A stretch of DNA of 64,000 nt, taken from the NCBI RefSeq assembly GCF_033958435.1, contig NC_134142.1, forward strand, positions 97,969,001 through 98,033,000, given 5' to 3'. This document shows, one piece after another, positions 34,903 to 45,770 of the stretch. Source of the stretch: Carettochelys insculpta (lineage: Eukaryota > Chordata > Testudines > Carettochelyidae). A program made the translations under genes and the position numbers. The notes below the pieces were generated by a model, which was not told the DNA's origin, made no database searches, and saw nothing but the letters and a program-made list of their open reading frames with translations. Position 1 is the stretch's first letter; every line of letters starts with the position of its first letter.

Positions 34903-35346
34903 GGACTTGTCTACCCTAGCTCCCTACTTCGAAGGGAGCATGGTAAGTAAGGTGTTGGGAGATTATTAATGAAGTGCTGTGCTGCAAATGCAGCAATTCA
35001 TTAAGCTAATTCTCTCCCGCAGCAACTCCAAAGTATTAAACTTTGAAGTGCCGGGTTGCATGTAGCCACGGCTAACCTGCCAGTACTTCGAATTTTGAGG
35101 AGTAAAGGGACTCCAAAATTTTGAGGAGTAAAGGGACTTCGAAGTTGCTCAAGCACTTTGAAGTACCGGCAGGTTAGCCATGGCTACACGCGAGCCGACA
35201 CTTCGAAGTTTAACACTTCAGAGTTGCCACGGGGGAGAATGAGCTTAATGAAGTGCTGCATATGCGGCACAGCACTTCATTAATAATCTCCCAACACCCT
35301 ACTTACCATCCTCCCTTTGAAGTAGGAAGCCAGTGTAGACAAGCCC
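34903..35346. mobile_element. palindromic MITE, TSD AAT
   Basis: The 444-bp element starts GGACTTGTCTACCC and ends GTGTAGACAAGCCC, and AAT is duplicated exactly on both sides. Almost the whole length is a foldback: CTACTTCGAAGGGAGCATGG faces CCATCCTCCCTTTGAAGTAG, and GTGTTGGGAGATTATTAATG faces its complement. Near the centre a short unit (TTTTGAGGAGTAAAGGGACT) is duplicated in tandem, at 35094 and 35119. Confidence 0.9.
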
Positions 35347-36773
35347 AATGAGTAGAAAGCTGAGGAAAAACAGTGCTAAACTTTGAAGGTCAGGCAAATA
35401 GTTCTATAAGGAATAGATCGGTTGTCAAATCTCTGAGCTTATGCTTTGAAAGCTCCTGTCTCCCCCATTAACACAAGGGCCCTCAAACTCTGTATACTGA
35501 CTCTGAGGATGTAGGGAAATTACCATGTCAGAGATCTGAAGATGAGGTACTGCATGATCCTGCCCTGAGTATAGAAGCACCTGGTTTGGTATCCCCATCA
35601 AAGATTCTTTATATCTTCAACTAATTTAAGGCCCTATCCAAAACTCAGTGAAATTGACAGGCGTTTTTCTAATGACTTCAAGTGACTTTTGGATCAGAAC
35701 TTTAATTCTTCTCTCATGTTCTTTAATTCTTCTCTCATTTGTTCATAGCTACCATTCAAATTAAGGAAAACACAAAGGATCCATCTTAAAAAAAGCAGCT
35801 AAGATGCTGCTAAATTAAAAATTTAACATACTCTCCTGCCTAATTAAAAATTTACCACACTCACTTAATTCAGCCCCATCTTTAGTGTTCTCATGGGGCA
35901 ATTGTAAGAGGTTCACTGAGGAAATGAAAACCATTAATCAAATATATTATTCAAGCTACATCAAAATGTACTAGCATGGACTGAAGCATTTAACAGTGCT
36001 TTGTCATTCTCACTTGTTTAGAGATCAACGCTTTAAAAGCAAGATCCTTCTGCTTGCTGTTTTTCAAAATTAAAAAGGAAAGTGGAGTCTAATCTTACTG
36101 CACGATATGTAACTTAAAAAAGAACAGTAACCAAACTGAATTTTAAAGATCACTGAATTGGTTACTTTGGTTTTTATTTTCAGCTAGACTTCACTTTTCT
36201 CCAGCATCCTTTGGTTTACAAAACTGAAAGTTGAATTCCTACTATTTTAAAATGATTTTCACTGTTTATATTTGGATTTTATTTTCCATTTTTAGCACTT
36301 ACTTCTTGCTTGGAGAAAAGCAAATGCATTCAACTCTTGGTTACACTGCTATAAAACCAAAGCAATTTTTACTTCAATGCAACTGAAGGCACATTTTGGC
36401 TCAGAGTGTGTAGGCTGTTCTGCTGACCAAATTTGCTGAGCAGGCAGCATCTCACCTGTGATTCAGGGCAATATCATAACAATAACTTTATCCATAGCAA
36501 CAAAGCCCCTTAATACTGTTCACTCAGGGCAGGTCTGCACACAATCTTTGTACTAATTAAACTATATCTATTTAGAAATACCATTCAATCCCCACAACAG
36601 CGTACGGCAGATACAGTTATACTAGTATAAAGGTACATATTTCAGTAAATTAAAACAAATATACTAAAAGCACTTCCAAATGTTGTACAGACAAATCATG
36701 AGAATCAACTTCTGAAGAAACTGAGCAGATTCTGGTTAGTGAATGGAGAGTACAGCAGTTAACAAATCAAATA

Positions 36774-37095
36774 CAGGTTGAATCTCTCCAATTTGGCACA
36801 CACTTATCCAGCAACATCCATAATCTGGCATGATTTTCATCAGCCAAGCAACCACTTACGGGTATGGCAAATTTTCCCCGGCCCCATAAAGTTTGTTTAT
36901 AACCACCAGACCTGGCTCTCAGTGTTCTGTGCTGTTATTTAGCTGTAATTTATCCCCATGTGTCTTCTAAGAGCCCAGAAAGCAGTGGAAGTGTTGGTAA
37001 CGTGCTAGACAATATTGACATCCCATGGTCCAGCAAATTGTCTTGTTCAGCAACAGTCAGGTCCCAAGCGTGTCAGACAAGTGAGGTTCACCCTG
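36774..37095. mobile_element. Tigger/mariner-like MITE, copy 3, TSD TA
   Basis: It starts CAGGTTGAATCTCTCCAATT after TA and ends GTGAGGTTCACCCTG before TA. The interior matches the copies at 15786 and 31733, including CCCATAAAGTTTGTTTATAA and AGCCCAGAAAGCAGTGGAAG. Confidence 0.82.
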
Positions 37096-37712
37096 TAGCA
37101 TGTAATGAGCAAGGACAGGATTGGTCCTCAGTGCACGTTGGCTGACTTATCTCAGTGAAGTTTAATCTCAGTGATTAAAAATGTCAGCAGTGTTAACTAT
37201 GTCATCTTTCCTTTAAAAAGGCCAAGAGGGTCTCAAATCAGCACAGTTCACCCAAAGTGGCATTTTAGTTTGATGCCATAAAGTGTGTGGGATTCCAGAA
37301 ACATGATCATAATCAACTTCAAAACAAGATGCCAAGTCCCAGTGTTCTCAGCAGAGCCCATGGGAACAGTATTAACAAAAAATCAAAACATGAATTTTAA
37401 GTCAAACTCATATGTTAGTCCAAATCATGATTTTGGAATATTTAGGCATAGCAATTAACATTGCTATCCAAACAAAAAGGCACCTACACCAATGTGCCAC
37501 CATTCCCTTTTTGACTTCACTTGTCCCTTTTCAACCAGAAGACCCCACCTACCTTCCCAAATACTATATTCAGGGAAATGAGAGAAACCAAGGCTGAAAT
37601 ATTAGGATGATAAAAATTACAGAAATGCCCTTTAACAGAAAATAAAAATCAATAGATGCATGTATGAAGACTGATCTGTTGTAGGAATATGAAGCTCATA
37701 TTATTAGTCATA

Positions 37713-38107
37713 GGCCATTTCTACACAGGCCACTTCCTTCGGAAGTGGAATGCTAATACACGGAGTGAAAAATGCTAATGAGGGGCGGATGCAAATTCCC
37801 TGTGCCTCATTAGCGTAACATCACATGATTTGGAGTCCGGAAGACCGTTCTTCCAGACTCCAAAATGCCGTGTAGATGCGTGGCCCTGCGGGGGGAAGAA
37901 CTTTTGGGAAGAAGGGGCCTCCAGAAGAAGGGTGTCCTTCCAGAAGCCCTTCCATGGGGCCGCGCTTCTACACGGCATTTTGGAGTCCAGAAGAATGGTC
38001 TTCTGGACTCCAAATCATGTGATGTTATGTTAATGAGGTGCGGGGAATTTGCATCCATGCCCCATTAGCACATTTCGCTCCACGTATTAGCATGTGTAGA
38101 AACAGCC
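37713..38107. mobile_element. palindromic MITE, TSD ATA
   Basis: The 395-bp element starts GGCCATTTCTACACAGG and ends CATGTGTAGAAACAGCC, with ATA duplicated exactly at 37710-37712 and 38108-38110. Long arms face each other (AACATCACATGATTTGGAGT against ACTCCAAATCATGTGATGTT). The overlapping frames of 67-82 codons on both strands are the mirror images expected of a palindrome and are not genes. Confidence 0.9.
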
Positions 38108-38171
38108 ATATTAAGTTGACTAACAAAAGTTTTCATAATTGTTGCTTAAGTTACATCTAAAAACTATATGT

Positions 38172-38386
38172 CTTTGTATCTACACTACAAAAATCACTTC
38201 AAAGTAAGCACCTTCAAAGTTGAGCATCTACACATAACCTACTTTGAAATTAGGGCTGTACTCCATTCCCAGGAGTTAACCTCAAAGTAAGGGAAAAAAA
38301 TAAGTGTAGACTCTCTGGTGGCTACTTCAAAGTAGTGCCTAACTTGGAAGTTAACTTTGAAGTTAGTTCCTAGTGTAGACACACCC
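38172..38386. mobile_element. MITE, TTTGAAGT-rich, weak TSD
   Basis: The ends CTTTGTATCTACACTAC and CTAGTGTAGACACACCC are inverted. The flanks TGT and TTT differ at one base. The interior is rich in TTCAAAGT/ACTTTGAA motifs, which are probably CG-decayed versions of TTCGAAGT found in younger elements here. Confidence 0.7.
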
Positions 38387-39614
38387 TTTGTGTTCTCCCA
38401 AATATCTGAATTGTGCTTACATGCAGTTGTGTTTGCACAACCACTTATATTGTATACAACAATACATATTTTACATAGGGTTAAATATTCTTCTTTGAGT
38501 GCATGCGTGGATATTCATTTTGTAGAAGCAAATAAGATTTGAAACCCTTTTGAAATGTGTAGGAGTGATTTCTTCCTCATATTATTTGATCTTCAGAAAA
38601 AGATTTAAGTGGCATCATTACTAAGAGAACATGCTTTAAATCTGACAATTTTCCGATATTTTCAAAACTGCAATAATTGTATTCCTGTTTTCTCCAGAAT
38701 ACTATAGTTCTCTAGAATAGTATGTTAATATAGTTCTCTATAATAGTGTAGATCTTTAAAGAAGTCCCTACACAGCATTCATGAGCCATCCTAAAACATT
38801 TCATGAACAAAATAAATACATACATGAATAGCTAGTAAGAAGGGTACTAACGCAAATTTTAAATTTCTAAGAGATTATATGATACTGTGCAGTGATTGAA
38901 AATAATATTTTCATACTTACAAAAATAATCTTCACAATATTTAATATTTAAGTGTCTGGTAAAAGTGTGGGGGAAAATCTATCCATTTACATCTTAAATT
39001 CTATTGGCTATTCTCTAGAAATTTCATACAAGTGCCTTGCAAACTGGCAAAAGAAAAATTAAGAGAGGCCCATTTAAATCATCAGAAGAGACAAGGGAAG
39101 ACAGAAAAGCTTTATGGAAATTCTATCAATTATTTTGAGATCTACTCAAAACCATATAATCAATTCTTTCCCCTCAACAAGTATTTTCTTGCCAGAATCT
39201 TTCAGGGTTTTTATGAAACAAATTAAAAATCTATGTTCATATATCCTGTGTGTCTGTACTTCCTTCCCAAGTCAATATTTGTTACATAATCTGTTATTTT
39301 GCAGACTGATATTATACTTCATATTCTGTTTTGGAGAGAATGAAAGTAGGAAGTGTCAATGCTCTTTGACTACAAACAGAAGTTGTCAACATGCATATGT
39401 GAATTTTTAATGAACAAAAAATAAGCCTTTACAAGATTTTGAAAATGATTTTTATATATTGTTGTTTTAACTTATTAAGGCTTGAATTTTCTGCCCAAAA
39501 ATTAGAATCAATCAGCTTCAAGAATAGACGTTTCAACCACAAAGTTAAAACAAGAAAAATGTATTTAAAAAATAATATAAAAATAAATAAAAAACTGCTG
39601 CTTGAGAAACTCAC

Positions 39615-39686
39615 CTAAAAAAGGATCACTGTATTCTGCATTAGACAACTTGAGTAAGTTGTTTTCCAGGGTCTCCATCACTGTGG
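39615..39686 (-). CDS. ANO3: anoctamin-3, exon 3
   Basis: The 72-base exon has a CATTTCAG acceptor and a GTGAGT donor and is in phase 1 at both ends. With the neighbouring exons it reads A-TVMETLENNLLKLSNAEYSDPFL-G. Sequence similarity to the human protein is low in this stretch apart from the Ser-Asp-aromatic (SDPF / SDFC) end, so the call depends mainly on the splice sites, the exact phase match on both sides and the position between two clear ANO3 exons. It encodes part of the cytosolic N-terminal tail. The exon is short but its length is a multiple of three, so skipping it would keep the frame. Confidence 0.82.
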
Positions 39687-41543
39687 CTGAAATGAATGTA
39701 AAATTCCAACAATGTAATATTTTTGTGTTGTAAACAACACAAACGATTTTTGCAACTATTCACTCAGATGGGCCAAAGCAAGGCATTAAATGTAGAACAT
39801 TTTCTGCAAGGGAGTACAAAGCATCGCTGCATTAGCAGTCTCTGTGGTTCTTGTCCTGCTGAATCCTAAACTCATGGGAGGACAATGGCTCAAAGGAGTT
39901 TGGAAATGAAAGCTGGTAGATTTTTTTATCAGATGGATTTTGCAATATTTGTCAAATGCTGTAAATTATTCAAAGAATATTTGTTGAAACTATTCAGCCA
40001 GTTCTACTGCTACCTCTGTCTGGGATTTCATGTGGGCATGGCACTGCTATCTACATGCTATCTCCCTAGTCCAAGGACGACTTTCCATATCAGAGTCTAC
40101 ATTAGACCCTTGTCTCAGGCCTGAGTTTATTGGTTAAACAAGAATGAAGGCAACACATAATTCCTCTGACCTGCAAGGGCTACAGTTCCCAGCAAAAGGA
40201 TTTTCTCATATTTCTCACCTGCCAATGCCATTCAGGTCTTTGTTCTGATCTAGGGTATCCAGCAAGAGACAAGTCTGTTCCCCGCAGGTTAAAGAGCTAA
40301 GCTCCTGTGTAGGGTGAAGACACTGATCCTGCTCCCTTCAGATCTCTAGCTAAACTGAGTTCTCACAAGCATTTATAAGATCAAGAGTTGTTCAAGCTAT
40401 CAGACTGACTCCTAGCCCCACAGCTTCATCTGGAAGCTGTTGGTTAGTCACAGACTGGGCCCATCTCTCCTTAAAAGGGCCAGTCACCTGAAACAGCAAT
40501 AGTCACTGACTAGGACTTACACAGCTACTTGAAATGTTTCTCAATCATTTACACGGTTTTGCCAAGCTGGATTTGAGCTTATGATGTGATATGGGAACAA
40601 GAAATAGAAGAATGTTTTAAAACTCACATCACAAACCAGAACTAAAGAATATGATAAGCTCACACAACTGTTTAAGGGGAATAAACAACAAAACAAAGGA
40701 ATGATAGGAGCGCACCTAAGTCATGTACATATAGAAATTTAAAATGAGCTGGCAAGCGGGCCAATGTGAAGCTGGAAGTTCTCAATGTAGTGTATACCAG
40801 CACCATCACTGGTGAAACATACATTCCATGAGCAGATAAATCTGCATCAGTTTGTCAATACACACATTTTCTTTATACTCTTAAATCACTATGAGTTATC
40901 AGTGCCTGAACCTAATGATCCTGGAAATGGTGACAAAAACAAATATACCAAGATAAAAGCCAAGGCCCTTGCGCCTTTATGGAGGCCCATTTATTTCAGT
41001 GGGTTTTTTTGGGGGTGGGGATGAGGGGTCCCCTGTGTATGCACAGCCAGTTTTAGACAGATGACCTAAGATAGCCATTGTCCTCCTTATTAACAGGTTT
41101 GCCATTGTCACAAGTCATGACATTTTTAACCCGGTGCACCGTGCATTCATTCCAAGGTACAGGGATATGTTTGTATATTTAGATCACATACCATAAATAC
41201 AATGAGTGAGATCCAGGGCACACTGAAGTCCACAGGATCCTCACCATAATTTCTTTGAGGCCAGGATATTACACAAGATTTTCATCATGTATTGAAAAAC
41301 AATAACACAACACCTCTATTTTCTAATATCCCCCTAAAAATAATTTCCAGGCATGCTTTAAATATGAAATAAGCTATACAGCAGGACACAGATGCAATAG
41401 TGATTCATCTAAGTAATCTGTAAATAGATTATGATTTCATAATTTTGCCCAAAATAAAAATTACAAACCCAGGCCCATCAGAGTTTAGGGAAAAGAACCA
41501 TATATTTGAAGGAAGATGGTGTAAATGGATAGCAACTGCTCAC
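39687..41543 (-). other. ANO3: ANO3 intron 2 (1,857 bp)
   Basis: This short intron contains no TIR element, LINE or LTR that I can recognise. 40210-40470 is somewhat GC-richer and may be an old repeat. Confidence 0.8.
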
Positions 41544-41750
41544 CTCTTTCTGACACTACATTGACTGTAGCCGTTGAAGTCCCAGCACTTAGAGGCCGAG
41601 GCTGTGGCTGGACCCTGTTTGGCTGCAGAAATGAAGAATGCTTGCTCAGACAGTGAGGATGTGTTTGGCTCTGTGCTAAGCATGGCATAGATCTTCTAGA
41701 GGGCTTCAATGGAGGCTCTTTCACAGTCTCACTCCTGCTTGTGTTCATAC
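41544..41750 (-). CDS. ANO3: anoctamin-3, exon 2 (N-terminal tail)
   Basis: The 207-base exon starts after a TGTTTCAG acceptor with the last two bases of a split codon, reads 68 whole codons and ends with one base before a GTGAGC donor. It encodes MNTSRSETVKEPPLKPSRRS followed by MPCLAQSQTH, then a Ser/Pro/Gln-rich stretch. The block LKPSRRS(M/L)PCLAQS is a recognisable ANO3 N-terminal signature and identifies the gene on its own. In the human protein (from memory) a short exon with the true start precedes this one, so the in-frame ATG two bases into the exon is read here as internal. It could nevertheless serve as a start in a transcript that begins close upstream. The region is cytosolic and probably disordered. 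Confidence 0.93.
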
Positions 41751-43099
41751 CTGAAACATACAAAGAATTCAGAACCAGAAGCTGTGTAATGTTATGTATT
41801 TTGAAAGAAAGAGAATGGTAACTGTTTGGTGTTAATTAGGAAGATTCAAATTTTGTCTCTACTGAACAACAAGCTTTTCAATATTATTTACTGCTCTGTC
41901 ATATCAAACATTTCATCCATAAACATCAAAGTGTTTTCTTCTAAGTGTTAACTCAAACTCACAATATCCCTGTCAAGCAGACAAAAATATTTTTGTACCT
42001 CTCTGATGAGTGAGTAAATGAAAATACAGAGTTAAAAGCCATATTTTTTCAGCAGGAGAATTTTAATTTCAGAGAGGCAATTTGAACTGCAAAAAGTTGA
42101 CAATTCTAACACCTCAGGTGAAATGCAGTTCAAACCTGCTCCTCTAAGAACCTGACTAAGAGTGAAAATTAATTGACAGGTGCAAGTCTTTTGGCTCTCC
42201 ACTGTAAATTAAAGTCCAAATTTTTCTCAATTGCAGGAGGCATAATAGTTGCCACTTCATTTCTACATAAAGCCTTCTCATCCATAAGAAAGTGGGTGTT
42301 TCTGTTTGAAAGCAGGTACTAGCCCTGAAAAGGAAAGTAGACCTGTCTGAGCCACAACTTCAATATCTTAGTACCTCTGGAACACATTACCAGATTGGAA
42401 AGTCAGAGTGCTAGATATGAACAAAAACAAAATATGTATGTAAAGTTCACAAAACAAACTCCCTAATTAGGGCACTGAACTTGTCAGAGAGTATGATGGA
42501 TGAGTCACACAACACTATTGAAAATCACTTTTTGACAATCCCCATACCCTGATACACAAACAGTCCCATACACATGCTGCATGCTGCTGCTTTATCTACT
42601 AAAGAAGAGGAACAGATTTTACTACCATCATCATGCAGGGGAATACTAGGAAGACAGTTATTTATTCTGGAATCAATGGTTTGCTAACCAACTCTAGTCA
42701 CGTTTAGATGCTGTCCATGGCCTCAAGAATTTACCATCTAGAATTAAGATGCAAGATAATGAATGAGTCTGAGAACAATGAATTTTAGAGAAGGGTGAAT
42801 TAGAGACAGGATTACAATAGAATAATGCAAAAATTCAAGTACATTGTTCAGTCACCCTTTTTCTTTACTTATTTATTTTCCTCTAGTCTTATATGCTTGA
42901 CATCAGGATGATTACTAAGGTAAATTTACTGGAGTAAAGTGGTTTGGATTGGCAAGTTCTCCCAAGAACATGTATTCAGCATCTAGCTAATAAGCTTACT
43001 GCCTTACTCAGTGACTACCTCTATAGATCTTATCCACCCCTATGAAAACTGGTTCAAAATATATTCAACAACTTAAAGTAGTGTGTTCTAGCTGTATAT

Positions 43100-43810
43100 G
43101 GCTACGTCTACATGTGAAGCCTACATCGAAATAGCTTATTTCGATGTAGCAACATCGAAATAGGCTATTTCGATGAATAACGTCTACACGTCCTCCAGGG
43201 CTGGCAATGTCGATGTTCAACTTCGACGTTGCGCGGCACCACATCGAAATAGGCGCTGCGAGGGAATGTCTACACGCCAAAGTAGCACACATCGAAATAA
43301 GGGTGCCAGGCACAGCTGCAGACAGGGTCACAGGGCGGACTCAACAGCAAGCCGCTCCCTTAAAGGGCCCCTCCCAGACACAGTTGCACTATACAACACA
43401 AGATCCACAGAGCCTACAACTGGTTGCAGACCCTGTGCCTGCAGCATGGATCCCCAGCTGCCACAGCAGCAGCCAGAAGCCCTGGGCTAAGGGCTGCTGC
43501 CCACGGTGACCATAGAGCCCCGCAGGGGCTGGAGAGAGAGCATCTCTCCACCCCCCAGCTGATGGCCGCCATGGAGGACCCGGCAATTTCGACGTTGCGG
43601 GACGCGGATCGTCTACACGGTCCCTACTTCGACGTTGAACGTCGAAGTAGGGCGCTATTCCGATCCCCTCATGAGGTTAGCGACTTCGACGTCTCACCGC
43701 CTAACGTCGAAGTTAACTTCGAAATAGCGCCCGACGCGTGTAGCCGCGACGGGCGCTATTTCGAAGTTAGTGCCGCTACTTCGAAGTAGCGTGCACTTGT
43801 AGACACAGCT
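43100..43810 (+). mobile_element. 0.71-kb TIR element, copy A, TSD TAT
   Basis: The element starts GGCTACGTCTACATGTGAAG and ends GTGCACTTGTAGACACAGCT, and TAT is duplicated exactly on both sides. It has subterminal hairpins (ATCGAAATAGCTTATTTCGAT, TTCGACGTTGAACGTCGAA) and a GC-rich middle with CTCCCTTAAAGGGCCCCTCC and a 14-codon frame MDPQLPQQQPEALG at 43446. A frame of 105 codons from 43173 runs through the middle. The CG dinucleotides are well kept, which suggests a young copy. It matches copy B at 50768 over its full length. Confidence 0.9.
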
Positions 43811-44517
43811 TATATAACATTTGTGACTGAGATATTTAGCCATATTGAAAGTCAAATGTAATACTCAAACACATACTCTATATGCTTTACATCTCAGTGG
43901 CTTTTTGCTTAGCTGTTAGCAGTCAGGCCTTTTCACCTTGAGAGGATGAAGCTGAGCATATTTAATGAAACCCTACTCTGCTATGTGCTTATGTGCCATT
44001 TGATCCTAAAGGCCTTGAGCACTTCATTACAATCTCTTTTTTAGCAGGAAGTTCTTATGAAAACACAGTAAATAAGTTTATCAGGTTGCTGTCAGATACA
44101 ATAATTAGGAAACATTAAATCAGCTTTTGAACACACATCAGGAAAACTGACCTATCCTTCTGATAGAAATTCCTTCCTCCAAAGCTTGCTTTCTGTATGT
44201 TTTTCTTTACTGAAATACCACAGTATGTGGATGCTGGGTGATTTAATAGCTCTGATTATCAGTGAATGGTATAGCGCTTCTGTTAAAATGCAGTATGAGA
44301 TGCTACACATATATGTTAGGTGGCCTTATGCCACCTGTCTTAACAGTTACTCATTTTTCAAAGCACAGTTTGGTGGCATAACTGGCACTCTCTAGTTTGA
44401 GCAGAGCACGATAAAATACTAATTATTTTCCAACAGAAGATATAGATCTTTCCATTTTAGAGTAATTTTACCACTATTCATCTTGTTTTCTTCTCCCCTT
44501 AAAAAGTGATTTACTCA

Positions 44518-44953
44518 GGCTGCAGCTACACTGCATTTTGCTTTCAGAAGCAGATTGCAACAAAAGTGCAAGATCAGATATGCAGATGAGGCGTGGATTT
44601 ACCTATCTCATGCTTCATTTGAATATTTGTGTGAGCTCGCTTTCAGAAGAGCCCTTTCTGAAAGCAAAAACTGCCATGTAGACAGGGTTCCTTCAAAAAC
44701 AAACCCTGTTTTCAGAAGAACCCTTCCTCCTATTTTGTTTCAGAAACAACAGTTCTTTCAAAAATGGGGTTTGTTTTCAAAGGAACTTCATCTACATGGC
44801 TGTTTTTGCTTCTGGAAAAGGGTCTTCCGGAAACAAGATTGCATGAGAATATGCAAATGAGGCACGAGATATGTAAATCCACACCTCAACTGCATTTCTG
44901 ATCTCACTCATTTGCATTCTGCTTTTCAAAGGGAAAGCAGTTTAGCTGCATCT
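44518..44953. mobile_element. palindromic MITE, TSD TCA
   Basis: The 436-bp element starts GGCTGCAGCTACACTGC and ends GCAGTTTAGCTGCATCT, with TCA duplicated exactly at 44515-44517 and 44954-44956. The interior is a diverged foldback (CAGATGAGGCGTGGATTTAC against GTAAATCCACACCTCAACTG; TCTTCTGAAAGC-type motifs). The 101-codon frame inside has no known domain. Confidence 0.82.
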
Positions 44954-45495
44954 TCAGTGTCCCAGGTCCTCAGATGGCTGACATGTCAAAGCCTTTATTA
45001 ATGCTTGAGTTTTTCACTATCAAGTTTGATAAGTTATCTTTCCTCAAAGCAGTTCCTCACGGGTCCAGTTTCCTAAAACAGGTTATTTTTACTGCTTTCC
45101 TCTCAACTCTTTGTAATTTGTTCACGTTTTTCTTAAGTGTGGTGCCTAGAACTGGACCAAGTACTCAAACTGCGGCCTCACCTGTACTCCGTAGCTTTGG
45201 TCAGTTATCTCCCATGTCACATATGAGACATGGCTTTTAATATGCTCCAGAATATTAACCTTTTACTCAGCTGCATCTCATTGCTGGCTCACATGCAATT
45301 TGTGATCCGCTATAACCCTTAAATCATTTTCTGCAAATTACAAATTATATGCTTATAAACTGATACCATATGCAGTTACCATAATTAGTAACTCAGTCAA
45401 GACTGGTAATGGTAATTTGCATTCATGATATATTCCAGACATAGTAAAATATCCTAAATATTTCAGATACTATAAAACATATCTGTACATTTTAA

Positions 45496-45770
45496 CAAAA
45501 CAAACCAGTAGTCATGTAGCACTCTAAAGACTAACACAATTTATTAGGTGATAAGCTTTCATGGGGCAGACCCACTTTGTCAGATCTGGAGATACAGTAT
45601 TTCCAGTACAGACAGTTATAACTATATACCGGTATCTCCAGATCTGACTAAGACGATTTGCCCCATGAAAGCTCATCACCTAATAAATTATTTTGTTAGC
45701 CTTTAGAATGCTGCATGTCTGCTGGTTTGTTTTGTTAGAATACAGACTAACATGGCTACCTCTCTGTTAC
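45496..45770 (+). mobile_element. Penelope-like foldback, diverged
   Basis: AAAACAAACCAGTAGTCATG (left) faces CATGTCTGCTGGTTTGTTTT (right), and GTATTTCCAG and GGTATCTCCAGATCTG flank the centre. A right-hand tail ACAGACTAACATGGCTACCT ends the copy, as in the other foldbacks. The hammerhead-like region is damaged in both arms (CTGACAA on the minus strand, CTGACTA on the plus strand), so no active core is expected. Confidence 0.65.

Larger units (their letters stand above)
22170..39614 (-). other. ANO3: ANO3 intron 3 (17,445 bp)
   Basis: This phase-1 intron holds a solo LTR, two MIRs, one foldback and most of the MITEs in the window. GC-rich 23500-23720 is repeat-like but could not be classified. 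I see nothing firm in 23730-24890, 27560-28770, 29360-29790, 30240-30980, 31245-31730, 32060-32570, 35350-36770, 37100-37710 and 38390-39614, which are ordinary AT-rich intron. Confidence 0.85.

Noticed and set aside
43173..43509. 105- and 100-codon overlapping frames, repeated at 51086-51403 on the other strand, as a conserved two-copy gene
   Set aside because: Both lie inside copies of one TIR element with target duplications. Their conservation follows from recent copying, and the frames run through TIR-proximal palindromes.
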